The translations under genes and the position numbers were made by a program. The notes below the pieces were generated by a model. The model was given only the letters and a program-made list of their open reading frames with translations, searched no databases and was not told the DNA's origin. Shown here piece after piece: positions 42,915-53,300 of a stretch of DNA of 64,000 nt. The DNA is from JAXGZG01 sp040771825 (lineage in GTDB: Bacteria; Bacillota; Sulfobacillia; Fermentithermobacillales; Fermentithermobacillaceae): contig JAXGZG010000001.1 in NCBI GenBank assembly GCA_040771825.1, forward strand, positions 620,001 through 684,000, read 5' to 3'. Position 1 is the first letter of the stretch, and every line of letters begins with the position of its first letter.

Positions 42915-45107
42915 ATGGGGGTGGAGTGTGTGAAGAATCGGAAGGTCCTATCATTAGTGTTGACGATTGCAGTGATGCTGTCGTGTTTGGCGATTCCGGC
43001 CAACTTGGTATATGCACAGGCTCCCGAAACCACTGTTAGCCTTCTTGGAATCTCCGACGCCATCGCGCCCATCAACGGCGAGGCTCCGGTTGCCGCGATC
43101 TTGGAGACCGACCAGTATAGAGGAGAAGTGGTTTGGGAAGGCAACCCCGGCGAATTCGAGGCAGATAAGGCCTACACGGCTACTATCACTCTAGCCGCCA
43201 AGGAAGGCTACACGTTTGGCGGAGTGGCAGAAAATGCGTTCAGAGTCTCGTGCGCCATGTCGGCCACTAATGACCCCGACTCAGGTGTGATTACGGCAAC
43301 CTTCGTTTCCCCACCCGAAGGTTTCATTACTGACGGTCATGGTGTGATGGCTTACACCTACAAGGACGGCGGTACGTTTGACATAAAAGGCTTCTTCTTC
43401 GACGGCTGGAAAGGGACTACATCCAGCGACGCAGGTTATGGGACAAGATGCAAGATAGGTGATGAATCCGGAACCATCTATGTCCCTGCCATCGGTGAGC
43501 CGGTGCCTGTGGTGCCCAAGAGCGGCGAAGACCTCGGTCTTACAATGGACATTGATTTCGTCTTTATGAAAAACGGTGAAGCGCTTCAGGTCGAATACAC
43601 TCTGGACAACTCTGGCGATGGGAGTACTACTGTCTCCTTCGGCAGCTGGGCCGACATTATGATCGGAAGCGATGATTGGGCTTCTGTCTTTGTGTTCGAT
43701 GAGAGTCTGCCTGTGAGTGTCAACCGGGGTTTCAAGATGGTTTCTAACGAGGACGACGACCGCAACGGAAGCGCCGATTATGCCCAGTTCAACTTCTTTG
43801 GGAAGCGTTCTGTGGGGGTCACCGATGTTGACACTTTTTGGTATGGGGGCTCCAATACCTTCGATTATGAAGACCCGGACAACGGTGATTACGATTTTTT
43901 GTTCACCCAGGTGGAAGACCATTTCTACGAGGGTGACTCGGCCATTGCTTACTCTTGGCAGGATGAGGTCATTGGCCCGCAAGAGACCAAGATCTATTCT
44001 GTGGTAATCGGCATCAGTGAAATCGAAAGCCCGGAGGTGCCGACATACACTGTTTCCTATGATGACAACGTCCCAGATGCGATGATCCCAGTCCCAGAAA
44101 CTCAGCAGAAGACTGAAAACGTCGATTTGGAGATTAGCAAGGCAACACCCGTGCGAAGTGGATACAACTTCCAGACTTGGAATACGGAGCCCAACGGCTC
44201 GGGTGAGTCCTATTACCCAGGAGACCTGTACACCTCCAACGCCAAACTAGTTCTGTATGCCCAATGGAGAAAATCTGAATCGCCTTCACCGCCTCCTCCC
44301 GAGATAATCGGCGGCAACGTTTCTTACGCTATTACTGCCACGGCAGGGAAGGGCGGCGAAATATCTCCATCTGGAAAGCTGATAGTCAATGAACGGCAAG
44401 ACAAGGCATTCACAATCACCCCCAATGCCGGATATGTCATTTCGGACGTGTTGGTTGACGGCGAGAGCGTCGGCTCACCAACCGGCTATGTGTTTAGGAG
44501 TGTGACCCGCGGCCACACAATCGAGGCTGTCTTTGCCGCTCGGAGAGACAATCCTTTTGAGGATGTTAAGGAGCGCGACTGGTTCTTCGATTCGGTGCTT
44601 TATGCCCATCACAGAGGGCTCTTGCTGGGAACAAGCGATACTACCTTTGAGCCCCACACTATCACCACCCGGGCCATGATACCAACCATTCTGTATCGAA
44701 TGGAAGGGAGCCCCGATGTCTCCGAGAATCCTGGGTTCTCCGATGTCGGGCCCGGGCTATGGTACACAGATGGAATTTGGTGGTCCGCGGAGAACCAGAT
44801 CGTTCTGGGTCTAGAGAACGGCACATTTGCCCCTGATGCTCAGATCACTCGGGAACAACTCGCCGTTATGCTCTACCGCTACGCGGGATACAAGCGCTGG
44901 GACGTGAGCGGCAGCGAAGATCTGTCGGTTTTCTCTGACGGAGAGGAAGTATCCCAATGGGCCTTGGAGGCCATCAGGTGGGCTGTGGGTTCCAGTCTCA
45001 TGAGAGGGAAGGGCGATGGCGTGCTTGACCCCAAGGGTCCTGCGCTCCGCTCGGAAGTTGCCACGATTCTGATGAATCTCATAGAGTTGTACGGAGCAGG
45101 TTCCTGA
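42915..45107 (+). CDS. SLH-domain surface protein with InlB-type repeat
   Basis: 730 aa. Signal peptide (VLSLVLTIAVMLSCLAIPAN, cleavage after VYAQA). The middle has strand-rich domains, a Listeria-Bacteroides (flg_new/InlB) repeat with VRSGYNFQTWNTEPNGSG and LYAQWRK (residues about 405-455), and a Bacterial Ig/YDG-like stretch (TAGKGGEISPSGK). Three SLH repeats form residues 545-730: NPFEDVKERDWFFDSVLYAH, GFSDVGPGLWYTDGIWWSA, VFSDGEEVSQWALEAIRWAV. These should bind secondary cell-wall polymer and hold the protein on the surface. The start could also be GTG 42930. Confidence 0.88.
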   Translation: MGVECVKNRKVLSLVLTIAVMLSCLAIPANLVYAQAPETTVSLLGISDAIAPINGEAPVAAILETDQYRGEVVWEGNPGEFEADKAYTATITLAAKEGYTFGGVAENAFRVSCAMSATNDPDSGVITATFVSPPEGFITDGHGVMAYTYKDGGTFDIKGFFFDGWKGTTSSDAGYGTRCKIGDESGTIYVPAIGEPVPVVPKSGEDLGLTMDIDFVFMKNGEALQVEYTLDNSGDGSTTVSFGSWADIMIGSDDWASVFVFDESLPVSVNRGFKMVSNEDDDRNGSADYAQFNFFGKRSVGVTDVDTFWYGGSNTFDYEDPDNGDYDFLFTQVEDHFYEGDSAIAYSWQDEVIGPQETKIYSVVIGISEIESPEVPTYTVSYDDNVPDAMIPVPETQQKTENVDLEISKATPVRSGYNFQTWNTEPNGSGESYYPGDLYTSNAKLVLYAQWRKSESPSPPPPEIIGGNVSYAITATAGKGGEISPSGKLIVNERQDKAFTITPNAGYVISDVLVDGESVGSPTGYVFRSVTRGHTIEAVFAARRDNPFEDVKERDWFFDSVLYAHHRGLLLGTSDTTFEPHTITTRAMIPTILYRMEGSPDVSENPGFSDVGPGLWYTDGIWWSAENQIVLGLENGTFAPDAQITREQLAVMLYRYAGYKRWDVSGSEDLSVFSDGEEVSQWALEAIRWAVGSSLMRGKGDGVLDPKGPALRSEVATILMNLIELYGAGS

Positions 45108-45130
45108 TTCCATAGGACGCCATTCACGCA

Positions 45131-45175
45131 CCCCCACAGAGCGACCGGTAGTCGGTTCTGTGGGGGCAGTCTTTT
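45131..45175 (+). terminator. Terminator after SLH gene
   Basis: Perfect 10-bp stem CCCCCACAGA/TCTGTGGGGG followed by CAGTCTTTTC. The left arm and loop start (CCCCACAGAGCGACC) recur at 45906-45920, on the far side of the toxin-antitoxin genes. Confidence 0.8.
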
Positions 45176-45244
45176 CGAAGTCTGAAGCATCTCCAATTGA
45201 CTCTTTAGCGTTAAAGCGCTAGACTTCTCGCAGAGGTGGTCTTC

Positions 45245-45499
45245 GTGGGCACGAGCCGTAAGATTAGCGTATACGTCAGCGATGACCTTCACAGAGCCCT
45301 GAAGTCAGCAGCGAGCCTTCGCGGAATTTCCCTTTCCGAATTCATGATCGATGCAGCCAAACAGGTGCTGCATGCTCCAAGTCGCAAGGAGTCTGCGGCG
45401 AAAATGGACATGTTGAGGGAGACTTCCAAGCATGTCTATGCTAGAGACGAGATTCGCGAAATGCGGGAAGAAGGTCGGCGCGGTTGGCAAAAGCAGTGA
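45245..45499 (+). CDS. Ribbon-helix-helix antitoxin, VapB-like
   Basis: 84 aa. Strand RKISVYVSDDLHRAL and helix LRGISLSEFMIDAAKQVL give a ribbon-helix-helix DNA-binding domain; the C-terminal half is a charged tail that should wrap the toxin. GTG 45245 follows GAGGTGG. The stop overlaps the PIN toxin start by 4 nt (GTGA). Confidence 0.82.
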   Translation: MGTSRKISVYVSDDLHRALKSAASLRGISLSEFMIDAAKQVLHAPSRKESAAKMDMLRETSKHVYARDEIREMREEGRRGWQKQ

Positions 45500-45897
45500 C
45501 TGTCGATGCTTCGGTTGCTCTGTCGTGGGTGCTTCCGGGAGAAGATACGGCTAGGACACTGGTCTTGCGCGATCGGGCCGCCGATGAACCTGGCCTAGCG
45601 CTCCTTGTCCCTCCTACGTTCTGGTATGAAGTATCCAATGCCCTTTGGGTGGGCATCCGCCGAAAACGTCTTGGATACCAGGACGCCTCAGCCGCCCTCG
45701 TGGCGCTCATGGAATTTCGATTTGAAATCTGGGTTCCTGAGCCATCGGACTGTCTCCATTTGGCCGTTCACAGCAATATTCCGGTCTACGACGCTGCCTA
45801 TCTGCAAGTTGCCCTGGAGCGGAAGACAATTCTATGGACCGTCGACCGACTGTTTGCAGAGGCCGCGGTACATCTTGGCGTTTCCATTGAACCGTAG
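45496..45897 (+). CDS. PIN-domain toxin, VapC-like
   Basis: 133 aa. Acidic active-site positions appear in VTVDASVALSWVLPGE, FWYEVSNALWV, VYDAAYLQVA and WTVDRLF. A type II toxin that would cut RNA when the antitoxin is degraded. GTG 45496 is chosen for the 4-nt overlap; TTG 45484 is an alternative. The pair sits between two similar hairpins. Confidence 0.87.
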   Translation: MTVDASVALSWVLPGEDTARTLVLRDRAADEPGLALLVPPTFWYEVSNALWVGIRRKRLGYQDASAALVALMEFRFEIWVPEPSDCLHLAVHSNIPVYDAAYLQVALERKTILWTVDRLFAEAAVHLGVSIEP

Positions 45898-45904
45898 GAT
45901 ACTA

Positions 45905-45950
45905 TCCCCACAGAGCGACCATCAGCCCGCGCTGTGGGGATGTGCTTCTC
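45905..45950. terminator. Hairpin terminator between convergent genes
   Basis: Arms TCCCCACAG (45905-45913) and CTGTGGGGA (45932-45940), extended by GCG/CGC past a two-base bulge. Its left half matches the hairpin at 45131. Confidence 0.65.
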
Positions 45951-45969
45951 TCTGGACGTTCTTTGCTCC

Positions 45970-47250
45970 CTACTCGTCTCTTTTCAGTGCCCAGTCGACG
46001 CCCACAAGTTCTAGCGAGAACGTCGCCCCGCACTTTGGGCAAATCTTGGATGTGCCGATATCCGGCGTCGGGCCGTAGTCGATCTCCCACCCGCATAGCG
46101 GACAGAAAAACTTTACCGGTGATTCCCCTTGTTCGAGAGACGCTACTGACTCCTTGAAGATGTTGATGTGGCCCATCTCGGAGCGGGCCTGATCCAGGAA
46201 CAGATCTTTCAGGGCTTGATCCTGAGTCTCCTTGGCAAATTGGGAGTAGGTTGCGCGGGCGACTTCCTCAAACTCCAGGTTCAGTCTCATGTGCAAAAGC
46301 GCTGTAACAAGGCCCTTTGCTTGGCCTAGGGTCCCAGAGGCCGCCAGGCGGCGCTGTAAGTGAGCGATCAAGTTGTCCACATGATCGCCTTCCGTCCTCA
46401 TGACGCCTTCAAGCATGGAGACTAGGTCCGGGTTTTCGAGACTGGCGATCTGATACTGGTAACGGCGATTGGCCCCGTATTCCAGATTCAGGGCGGCTAC
46501 TACGTTATTCCAATCCACGTCGTCAACTATCTGCTCGGGCTTTGCCCGATTGGCGCGATAGTAGGCATAGGTTATGGGCTCTTGGGATCTAAGAGGTCCC
46601 CCGCCTACGACATCCGCTACAAATAGGGTATGGGTGCCGACGTCAGTGCTCATTTCCGGCCTTATGCGGCATTCCAAATAAGATACTCCGTCCGGGATGA
46701 TGGGACACTGAACCTTGGGCGAAAGCCTGATATCGAGCCCCTGAAACTTATCCCCGCGTCGGCCGGACTGAAAGCCAAACCGCTTGATGTCCTTCATGTT
46801 GCCTTTGCCGAGGATGGTGATGGCAAGGAGGCCGGATTGCGAGATGAACTCATGGGTCAGGTTCTGCTTATTTATCCCTAGCGCCAGTCTGGCGGGTTCT
46901 GATGTGATCTGGAAGACCGTATTCGCCGCTTGCGCGTTGTACTTGCCGTCACTCACAGAGCTCACCACAAACATGCCGTAGGACAAAGCGAAGAGCCCGG
47001 CCTTGATGTCATCCCCGGACTGATCAATGGGGGCTACCGGAGGGGCCGACCAGTTCCGGGGCACTGCCGAAGTCTCGAGTGCAGGAACGGGGGCAGAGGT
47101 CCGAGGCGCGTTGTCGGCTATCGGATCTCCTTCATCCCTGGCGATGATCTCCACAAAGGCATCCTTCGATGCTCCACATAGCGGACAAGTGTCGGGCGGT
47201 TCAGGCCCTTCGTGTATGTATCCGCAGACTTCGCATTTCCATTTCCTCAT
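45970..47250 (-). CDS. Rubredoxin / flavin reductase / rubrerythrin fusion protein
   Basis: 426 aa from ATG 47250. Residues 1-30: rubredoxin-type site (CEVCGYIHEG, then CPLCGAS). Residues about 80-235: FMN flavin-reductase domain (LFALSYGMFVVSSVSDGKYN, LALGINKQNLTHEFI). Residues about 245-385: ferritin-like di-iron domain (AALNLEYGANRRYQYQIA, MRTEGDHVDNLIAHL, EFEEVARATYSQFAKE). The C-terminus has a second CxxC pair (FFCPLCGWEIDYG, ICPKCGATF). High-molecular-weight rubredoxins pair the first two modules and donate electrons to flavodiiron proteins; here a peroxide-reducing rubrerythrin unit is attached, so the protein may reduce peroxide by itself from NAD(P)H. Its ribosome site is separated from the ATG by a hairpin. 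Confidence 0.88.
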   Translation of the reverse strand: MRKWKCEVCGYIHEGPEPPDTCPLCGASKDAFVEIIARDEGDPIADNAPRTSAPVPALETSAVPRNWSAPPVAPIDQSGDDIKAGLFALSYGMFVVSSVSDGKYNAQAANTVFQITSEPARLALGINKQNLTHEFISQSGLLAITILGKGNMKDIKRFGFQSGRRGDKFQGLDIRLSPKVQCPIIPDGVSYLECRIRPEMSTDVGTHTLFVADVVGGGPLRSQEPITYAYYRANRAKPEQIVDDVDWNNVVAALNLEYGANRRYQYQIASLENPDLVSMLEGVMRTEGDHVDNLIAHLQRRLAASGTLGQAKGLVTALLHMRLNLEFEEVARATYSQFAKETQDQALKDLFLDQARSEMGHINIFKESVASLEQGESPVKFFCPLCGWEIDYGPTPDIGTSKICPKCGATFSLELVGVDWALKRDE

Positions 47251-47294
47251 GAGAAACCGCCGCAGTAATACCGCGGCGGTCTTCACCTCCTTTT
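47251..47294 (-). promoter_or_regulatory. Ribosome site with hairpin in the spacer
   Basis: On the minus strand AAAGGAGGTGAAG (ending at 47281) is followed by an 8-bp hairpin, ACCGCCGC/GCGGCGGT with a 9-nt loop (47256-47280), then TTCTC and the ATG. The linear distance is too long for initiation, but with the hairpin folded the effective spacing is 7 to 10 nt. Confidence 0.65.
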
Positions 47295-47344
47295 GTCGTA
47301 AGGGTGCCACATAGCCACGGGAATACTCTAGGTGCCCACCCGAT

Positions 47345-50300
47345 TTGCATGTCCATACTCTACAATACCCGACAACGGCAGCGCCACATGGATACAAGTC
47401 GGATCGTGCAAAAACCCGTCCGTTTCGACCTAGTTGGCAAAGTCGTCGCCCTCGAAGAAGAAATACCGACCGAGACGGAGCCACCTACAAATCCAGAATT
47501 TCGGTCATGAAGTACAACGGTGAATCTTGGGAGTTCGTCGGCGAACCGGGTTTTTCTGACGCCGGTGTAACGGAGACTTCTCTGTTTGTGGATGACGGAG
47601 TGCCGTACGTGGCGTTTAGTGATTGGAGCAACGTAGGCGGCAAATCCATGGACGGCAGGGTCACCGCGATGAAGTATGACGGCCAGTCTTGGGTGAGATT
47701 GGGCAATGCGGGTTTCTCGTTTGGCCAGGCAAGTTGCCTGTCGCTTTCAGTCAGGAACGGCACACCCTTTGTGGCCTATCGGGACGCATCCGCGTCGTTT
47801 AAGGCCGCAGTTAGGGGGTTCGACGGCGAGACATGGAAGCCCATAGGTCCCAATTACGTCACGACAAGACAAGCCGAATACCTATCGCTTGTGGCCGAGC
47901 AGAACGCTCTGTACTTGGCATACGTTGACTACGTTCCAAACAAAGCTGCGGTGGTGAAATACACTCTCCAGGAGACGGCCAGTGCAGCGGTAGATCCTCT
48001 TCCGACGGTAACCAATGAGCAATCGATTACTGTGACAGGGACCGCCCCGGCCGAGAGCGAGGTAGGGGTGTTCTATAGCCTAGACGGCGGAACTGAGACT
48101 GAGGCCGGCACTGTGGCAGCCGGTCAGGACGGCCGGTTTGCTTTCGAGTTGAGTCTGGCAGGCGAAGGAACATACAGCATCTCCGCTGCAACTATTGTGG
48201 ACGGGGTGGTTGGCACGAAGTCGGCACCTGTGACGGTCCTCGTCGACCGCACCGCTCCGGAATCTCCTTCAAATGTGACCGGTACTGCCCTGGATCAAAG
48301 CAGTGTGGAAGTCTCATGGACGCCTCCTAGTGACGCCGATCTGGCGAAGTTCTGGATATACAGGGATGACACACTACTTAGGGACGACATCACCTCCACC
48401 TCATACGTTGATACGGGGCTTTCACCTCTTACCGAGTATCAATACTCGGTAGCCGCAGTTGACAGAGCGGGGAACGTTTCCGCTTTGGCCTCTACAAGCG
48501 TCAATACCGGGGCGGGTGCTGATGTTACGCCTCCTACCCCGGCGACGGATCTATCTGTAGTCTATGAAAGCGGCGGCCTGGCCACGCTGACGTGGGAGCC
48601 CGGAACCGACAATGTTCGGGTTCATCTATATGAGGTGTGGCGGACGGGAGGAGAAGGCGAGCCGGAGAAACTCGGCGAAGTGCTTGCCGACCAGGCAACC
48701 TTGAGTTACATGGACAGCGGCCTGTCTTCTCTTACCGAGTATAAGTACGAGGTCATCACGGTTGATGCCGCAAGGAATCGGTCGATTCCCTGCGTAGAGT
48801 TCCTTACAACCCCGGACATGACCATTTCCACTGCTTCCCTATCTATTAGGCCCAGACTTAGTCCGAATGGGTTGCTCCAGAGCGGGACCACATTCAGTTT
48901 CACAGTCTCGGGCGAGCGGAACAGAACCGCAGTTGTCGATCTGCAGCTCAAGACGTGGTTCGATGAGAACGAGGACAAGCAGCCTAAGCCAATGGCCGCG
49001 CAGAAGCGCGTGTTTCTGGACGAAAGCCAGACTCGACCCGGTTCCTACAGCGGGACATACGCCCTTCCGGCAGGTACATCAGAGGTAACAGCGGCCGGCG
49101 CGAAGCTTCTGGATCCGCTGGGGACCGAAACTGCCCCGATAGTTCTCAGCGGCCTCCCGAAGGAAGTGGCCGGGAGCATCGTAGTTAGCCTTGATCCACC
49201 CGTAACTGAAGGATTCACTCTTTTAGCCTGGAACAGCGCAAATGCCGTCGGCGCCTCTCAGCGTTTCGAGGGTTCAGGTCCATATGTTCTGAACGGTTTG
49301 GTAGCGGGTGAGTCTAGTCTGAGGGTCTTGTCCGAAAGCGGTAGCATGCTTGCTGGCGGGATCGTTACGGTTCAGCCCGGGGACTCTACCGCTGCTACCC
49401 TTACCCCAGCTCAGTTGGCGGACGTTAGGGTAAGGGTTGTAGATCCTGCCGGGCAGCCTGTGAGCGGAGTTCGGGTGACTGTGTTCAATGATACCCTAGA
49501 CGCCACGCGGCCGGCGGCTACCGGTATCACGGGGGAAGACGGGTATGCCCCTATCGCCGAAGGCTTTCTTGCCGGCGAAACCGTCAGGGTAGCAGCCGTT
49601 CTCCAAGGGGATAGCCAGGCGCTTCCCTATGTAAGGCAGACCGAGAAATCTATTGAGGCGGCAGTGGGGACTAACATAGTGGAGGTCCGGCTGCAGAGCC
49701 TACCGGTCGGAACCCTTAAGGGTGTGACCCGTGACACCGGCGGACTCACGCTTGGCGGCATAGTTGTCACTGCAAGCGCATACTCCGATGGTCGCAACAT
49801 CACTGTGTCCACCGTGTCAGGGAAGACTGACGGTGCCTATGAACTTCGGGTACCTGCAGGAGAGTGCACGGTGGATGCCGCGAGCGGGACTCGCAAGTAT
49901 GTCATGGCGGCACCGATGAGAGTTGCACTGGAAGAGAATCAGGAGAAGTTCCTCGACCTAACGCTGGATACGCGGGGGTCGGGACAGATCGATCTTGACA
50001 TGACCATCGCGTACCTTGATCAACCTGAGCAGAGGATCAGCGAGTTCAGTATGGTAGACGTACTGCACTACGACATCCGGCTTAACGGAGGATTCTTTGG
50101 AGGGTTTCCGGTTACCGTTTGGGGGCGCCCCGGCGACGTCTTCACGGTGAGCGCGGATGGCGGCGAGGTAAGGTTGCCTTACCAGTCAGTACAGGTGACG
50201 TTGGACGAATCGCGGCGAGCACAGGCCCAGATACGACTAGAAGAGAAGTCTCGCGTCAACTTGACGTTGGTCGACGAGAATGGAAGGCCTTACGAAACGC

Positions 50301-53300
50301 CAGATGAGAAGTTTCTTGTCACGCAGGTGTACTCTGAGCGGTCCGGTTGGCTATCGGATCGACATTCCTGGACGGCAACCATATCAGGCAGCAACTGTAG
50401 TATCAGCTTCAAGACTCCGGGCAGCTATAGGATAGAGTTTACCGAAAAGAGCCTCGATCCCAACAACTTCAGTTTTCACGGACGACGTGCCGTTATCGGC
50501 AAGGTGGAAGCGGAAGCGGGGAAGATAGTCGATCTCGGAGAGATCCGGATGCAGTCTCGATCTGGTCTCTTCTCGGGTTCAGTGACGTGTGTTCCCGGTG
50601 AGGCCGTGCCCGGCTCGACACTTAGTTTGAGAGCAGAGTTTGGACTGTCGCCTCTTACCACACCGTCCACGGCCATAGACACCAAGGTGTTTCTTGGAGT
50701 TCCATCCGGGACTGCGCTGGTACCGGGAAGCGTGACTTTGGATGGTCAGCCCGTGGCAACCGAAGTTGTCGATGGGAGCGTCTGCCTATCTCTTGGCGAC
50801 GTTTCTCTATCCCCTGATAGAGTATCGGTCGTTACCTACCAGGTTCGGCTAGAAGGGACGTTCAGTGGCTCGGAAGTGCCTGCCAAGGTCTGGGTCCAGT
50901 GGGGCCGTGAGACCGACCGGGCGACAGACGACTTGGTCCAGGCCGTAGTGCCGCTAGTGCAGGTTACCGTCAACGTGCCTTCCAGGCTTGCCCGGATTGA
51001 CCCAACGATTTGGGGAAGGGCACCTGTCGGGTACACGGTCCTGGTATACGACGGTGACATTCTTCTGGGGCAGTCAAGAAGCTCCGCAGCAGGTTTCTGG
51101 TTCCTAAAGGCCACGCTCCCCGACTTGGGGAATGGCTCAATCCACAGGATTCAGGCTCGGGTTTTGGACCACCCGACTGGAGTTGTCCAGTCAGAGCAAG
51201 TTGAGGTTATCTTCGACGCTAATCAGCCCGAACTTGTTCAGATGACAATGAGCCAACAAGGTTTGGGTACGGTGACGGCAGACCCATCAACGTCTGTGCC
51301 CAGGTTCCCGTTCGTTACTGTGCCGGGCAAACCGCTAGACTTCTCTCTCTACTTCAGCGCTGCAAATAGGGTGACGAAAGTAAGGGTTTTCCTAGGCAAC
51401 GTGAGCGCCGTGGCCTACTGGCAGAGTGACGGTTCGTTCAAGGCGTCCATACCTACACCTAGGCCCCCATACCCGCGAGAACTCGGTGACGTACATGTGT
51501 TCTACGATGTCCGGCCTGACGTTGACGTTCTTTCGAAACCCGCACCCAGCCTAGATGAGGTTCGTAACAGGGTACCGGCAGAGCTAAGCAACTTCGAGAT
51601 TCTTGACATCGGCTCTGTTGATCAGGGGCCGGATGCGGCGCCAGGCTCCGCGTCAGCATTTGTCGAGTTCAAGCCGAGCGAGGACTCTGATGTTACCGCT
51701 CGGGTTGAGCTGACTCTGGAAAAGGACGTGCCATACACACCTACAGCCCAAGACATCAGATTCGTTGAGTCCTCAGGCGTGCCCGTGTACGGTTTTGGCA
51801 TGTCAATCTTCCCCTCCGATCCTCATACGGTCACCAACACAATATCGGTTCAGGTACACGGGTATATTCCTCAGTCCCTGGTGGAATCGCAGGGGGTAGA
51901 GGCCGCGATGCAGGCGCTGATGGGTGCGGCGATGGCTCAGAGCAGAGGCGTTGGTCTATCTGCACCGTTGCAGCCCATGGCACCCAGCCTAGACGTTGTA
52001 GTCAAAGTCGGCTCCAAAATTACCTTCACCACTGGCCAGGCCTGGGATGTTTACGATGCCGCCGACACCATCGCCGACCGGTTCGGCGTGTCGGACCAGC
52101 TTAGGCAGCTAGAGGATCTTCTGGACCAGAGCACCGATTGCGGCTCGAGCTCATCCCAATATCGGGAACAGATTGAGCATCTCGCCACCAAAGCGATGAT
52201 CGCCGAGGCAGCCAAGTTGGGATTGATGATTGCCGGAAGTGCTTTGGCGCCAGCCACTTTCGGCTTTGGGACGTTGGCCGTTTGGGGGATAACCGAGGCC
52301 ATGGAATGGGCCATGGATCGTGAGATGCAGCAGAACATGGACGATGTGAGACGCCAAATGCAAGAGGATGCCGAATGCAAGCGTGATGACGATAGCGATG
52401 AAGATGATCCGACGAAGCCTCCCAGAAAGCCCAGGCGCAAGATCAAAGCCGCCAGCCCGGTTCCCATCTGGGATCCAAGCGGTTATGTGTATGAGGCGGT
52501 ACCTGAGAACCGGCTGGAAGGTGTTACGGCAACCGCCCTCGAGTTTGACTCGAAAACCGAGACATGGGGTGTGTGGGACGCGGCCTGGTTCGGACAGTCG
52601 AACCCCCTGATCACCGACCTCTTTGGCAAATACGGTTGGGATGTGCCCAGCGGTTTCTGGCAGGTCATGTACGAAAAGCCGGGCTACCAGACGGCATACA
52701 GTTCCGTGCTGGAAGTGCTGCCGCCCCACTTCGACGTCAACGTGGGAATGGTGTCTTTGGCGCAGCCGGAAGTGACTTCTGTGGTGGCGGCCCCAGACGG
52801 CAGCTATGTAGAATTCACATTCAGTAAGTACATGCTGGCCTCGACTTTCGCGACCTCGACCGTGGCTGTGGCTCCGGAGGGCGGTACCGAGGATTGGATT
52901 CTGGGAACGGTCTCGGCGGTTGACGCTGTCGAGGTTGGAGGCACTAACCTTGCGCGCAAGGTGCGATTCGAGCCCGCCGAACCGTTGACGGTCGGAGGCA
53001 AGTACGATGTATGGGTCAGCTCAGCGGTTCAGAGTTACGCGGAGATTCCCTTGGGCGCTGACTTCACCCGAACTATCACCATAACCAAGGTTTCTGATGT
53101 CTTTGGGGCATCGACTACGGCAGGCGACGGAAAACTCACAGTGACGTGGACGGATCCTTCTGAAGAGATTCAGGAGGTCCGGGTGTACTGGCGTCCAAAC
53201 GGCGCGCCTACGTACAACGGTCCCGTTAGCGTTTCTCCGGGAGCAGGCAGATGCAATCTTACGGGGCTTTCCAATGGCACCATGTACGAAATTCGGATAA

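Noticed and set aside
47304..47510. Plus-strand frame that could be the true start of the giant SLH protein
   Set aside because: It is in another frame, has no signal peptide and ends before the repeats begin.
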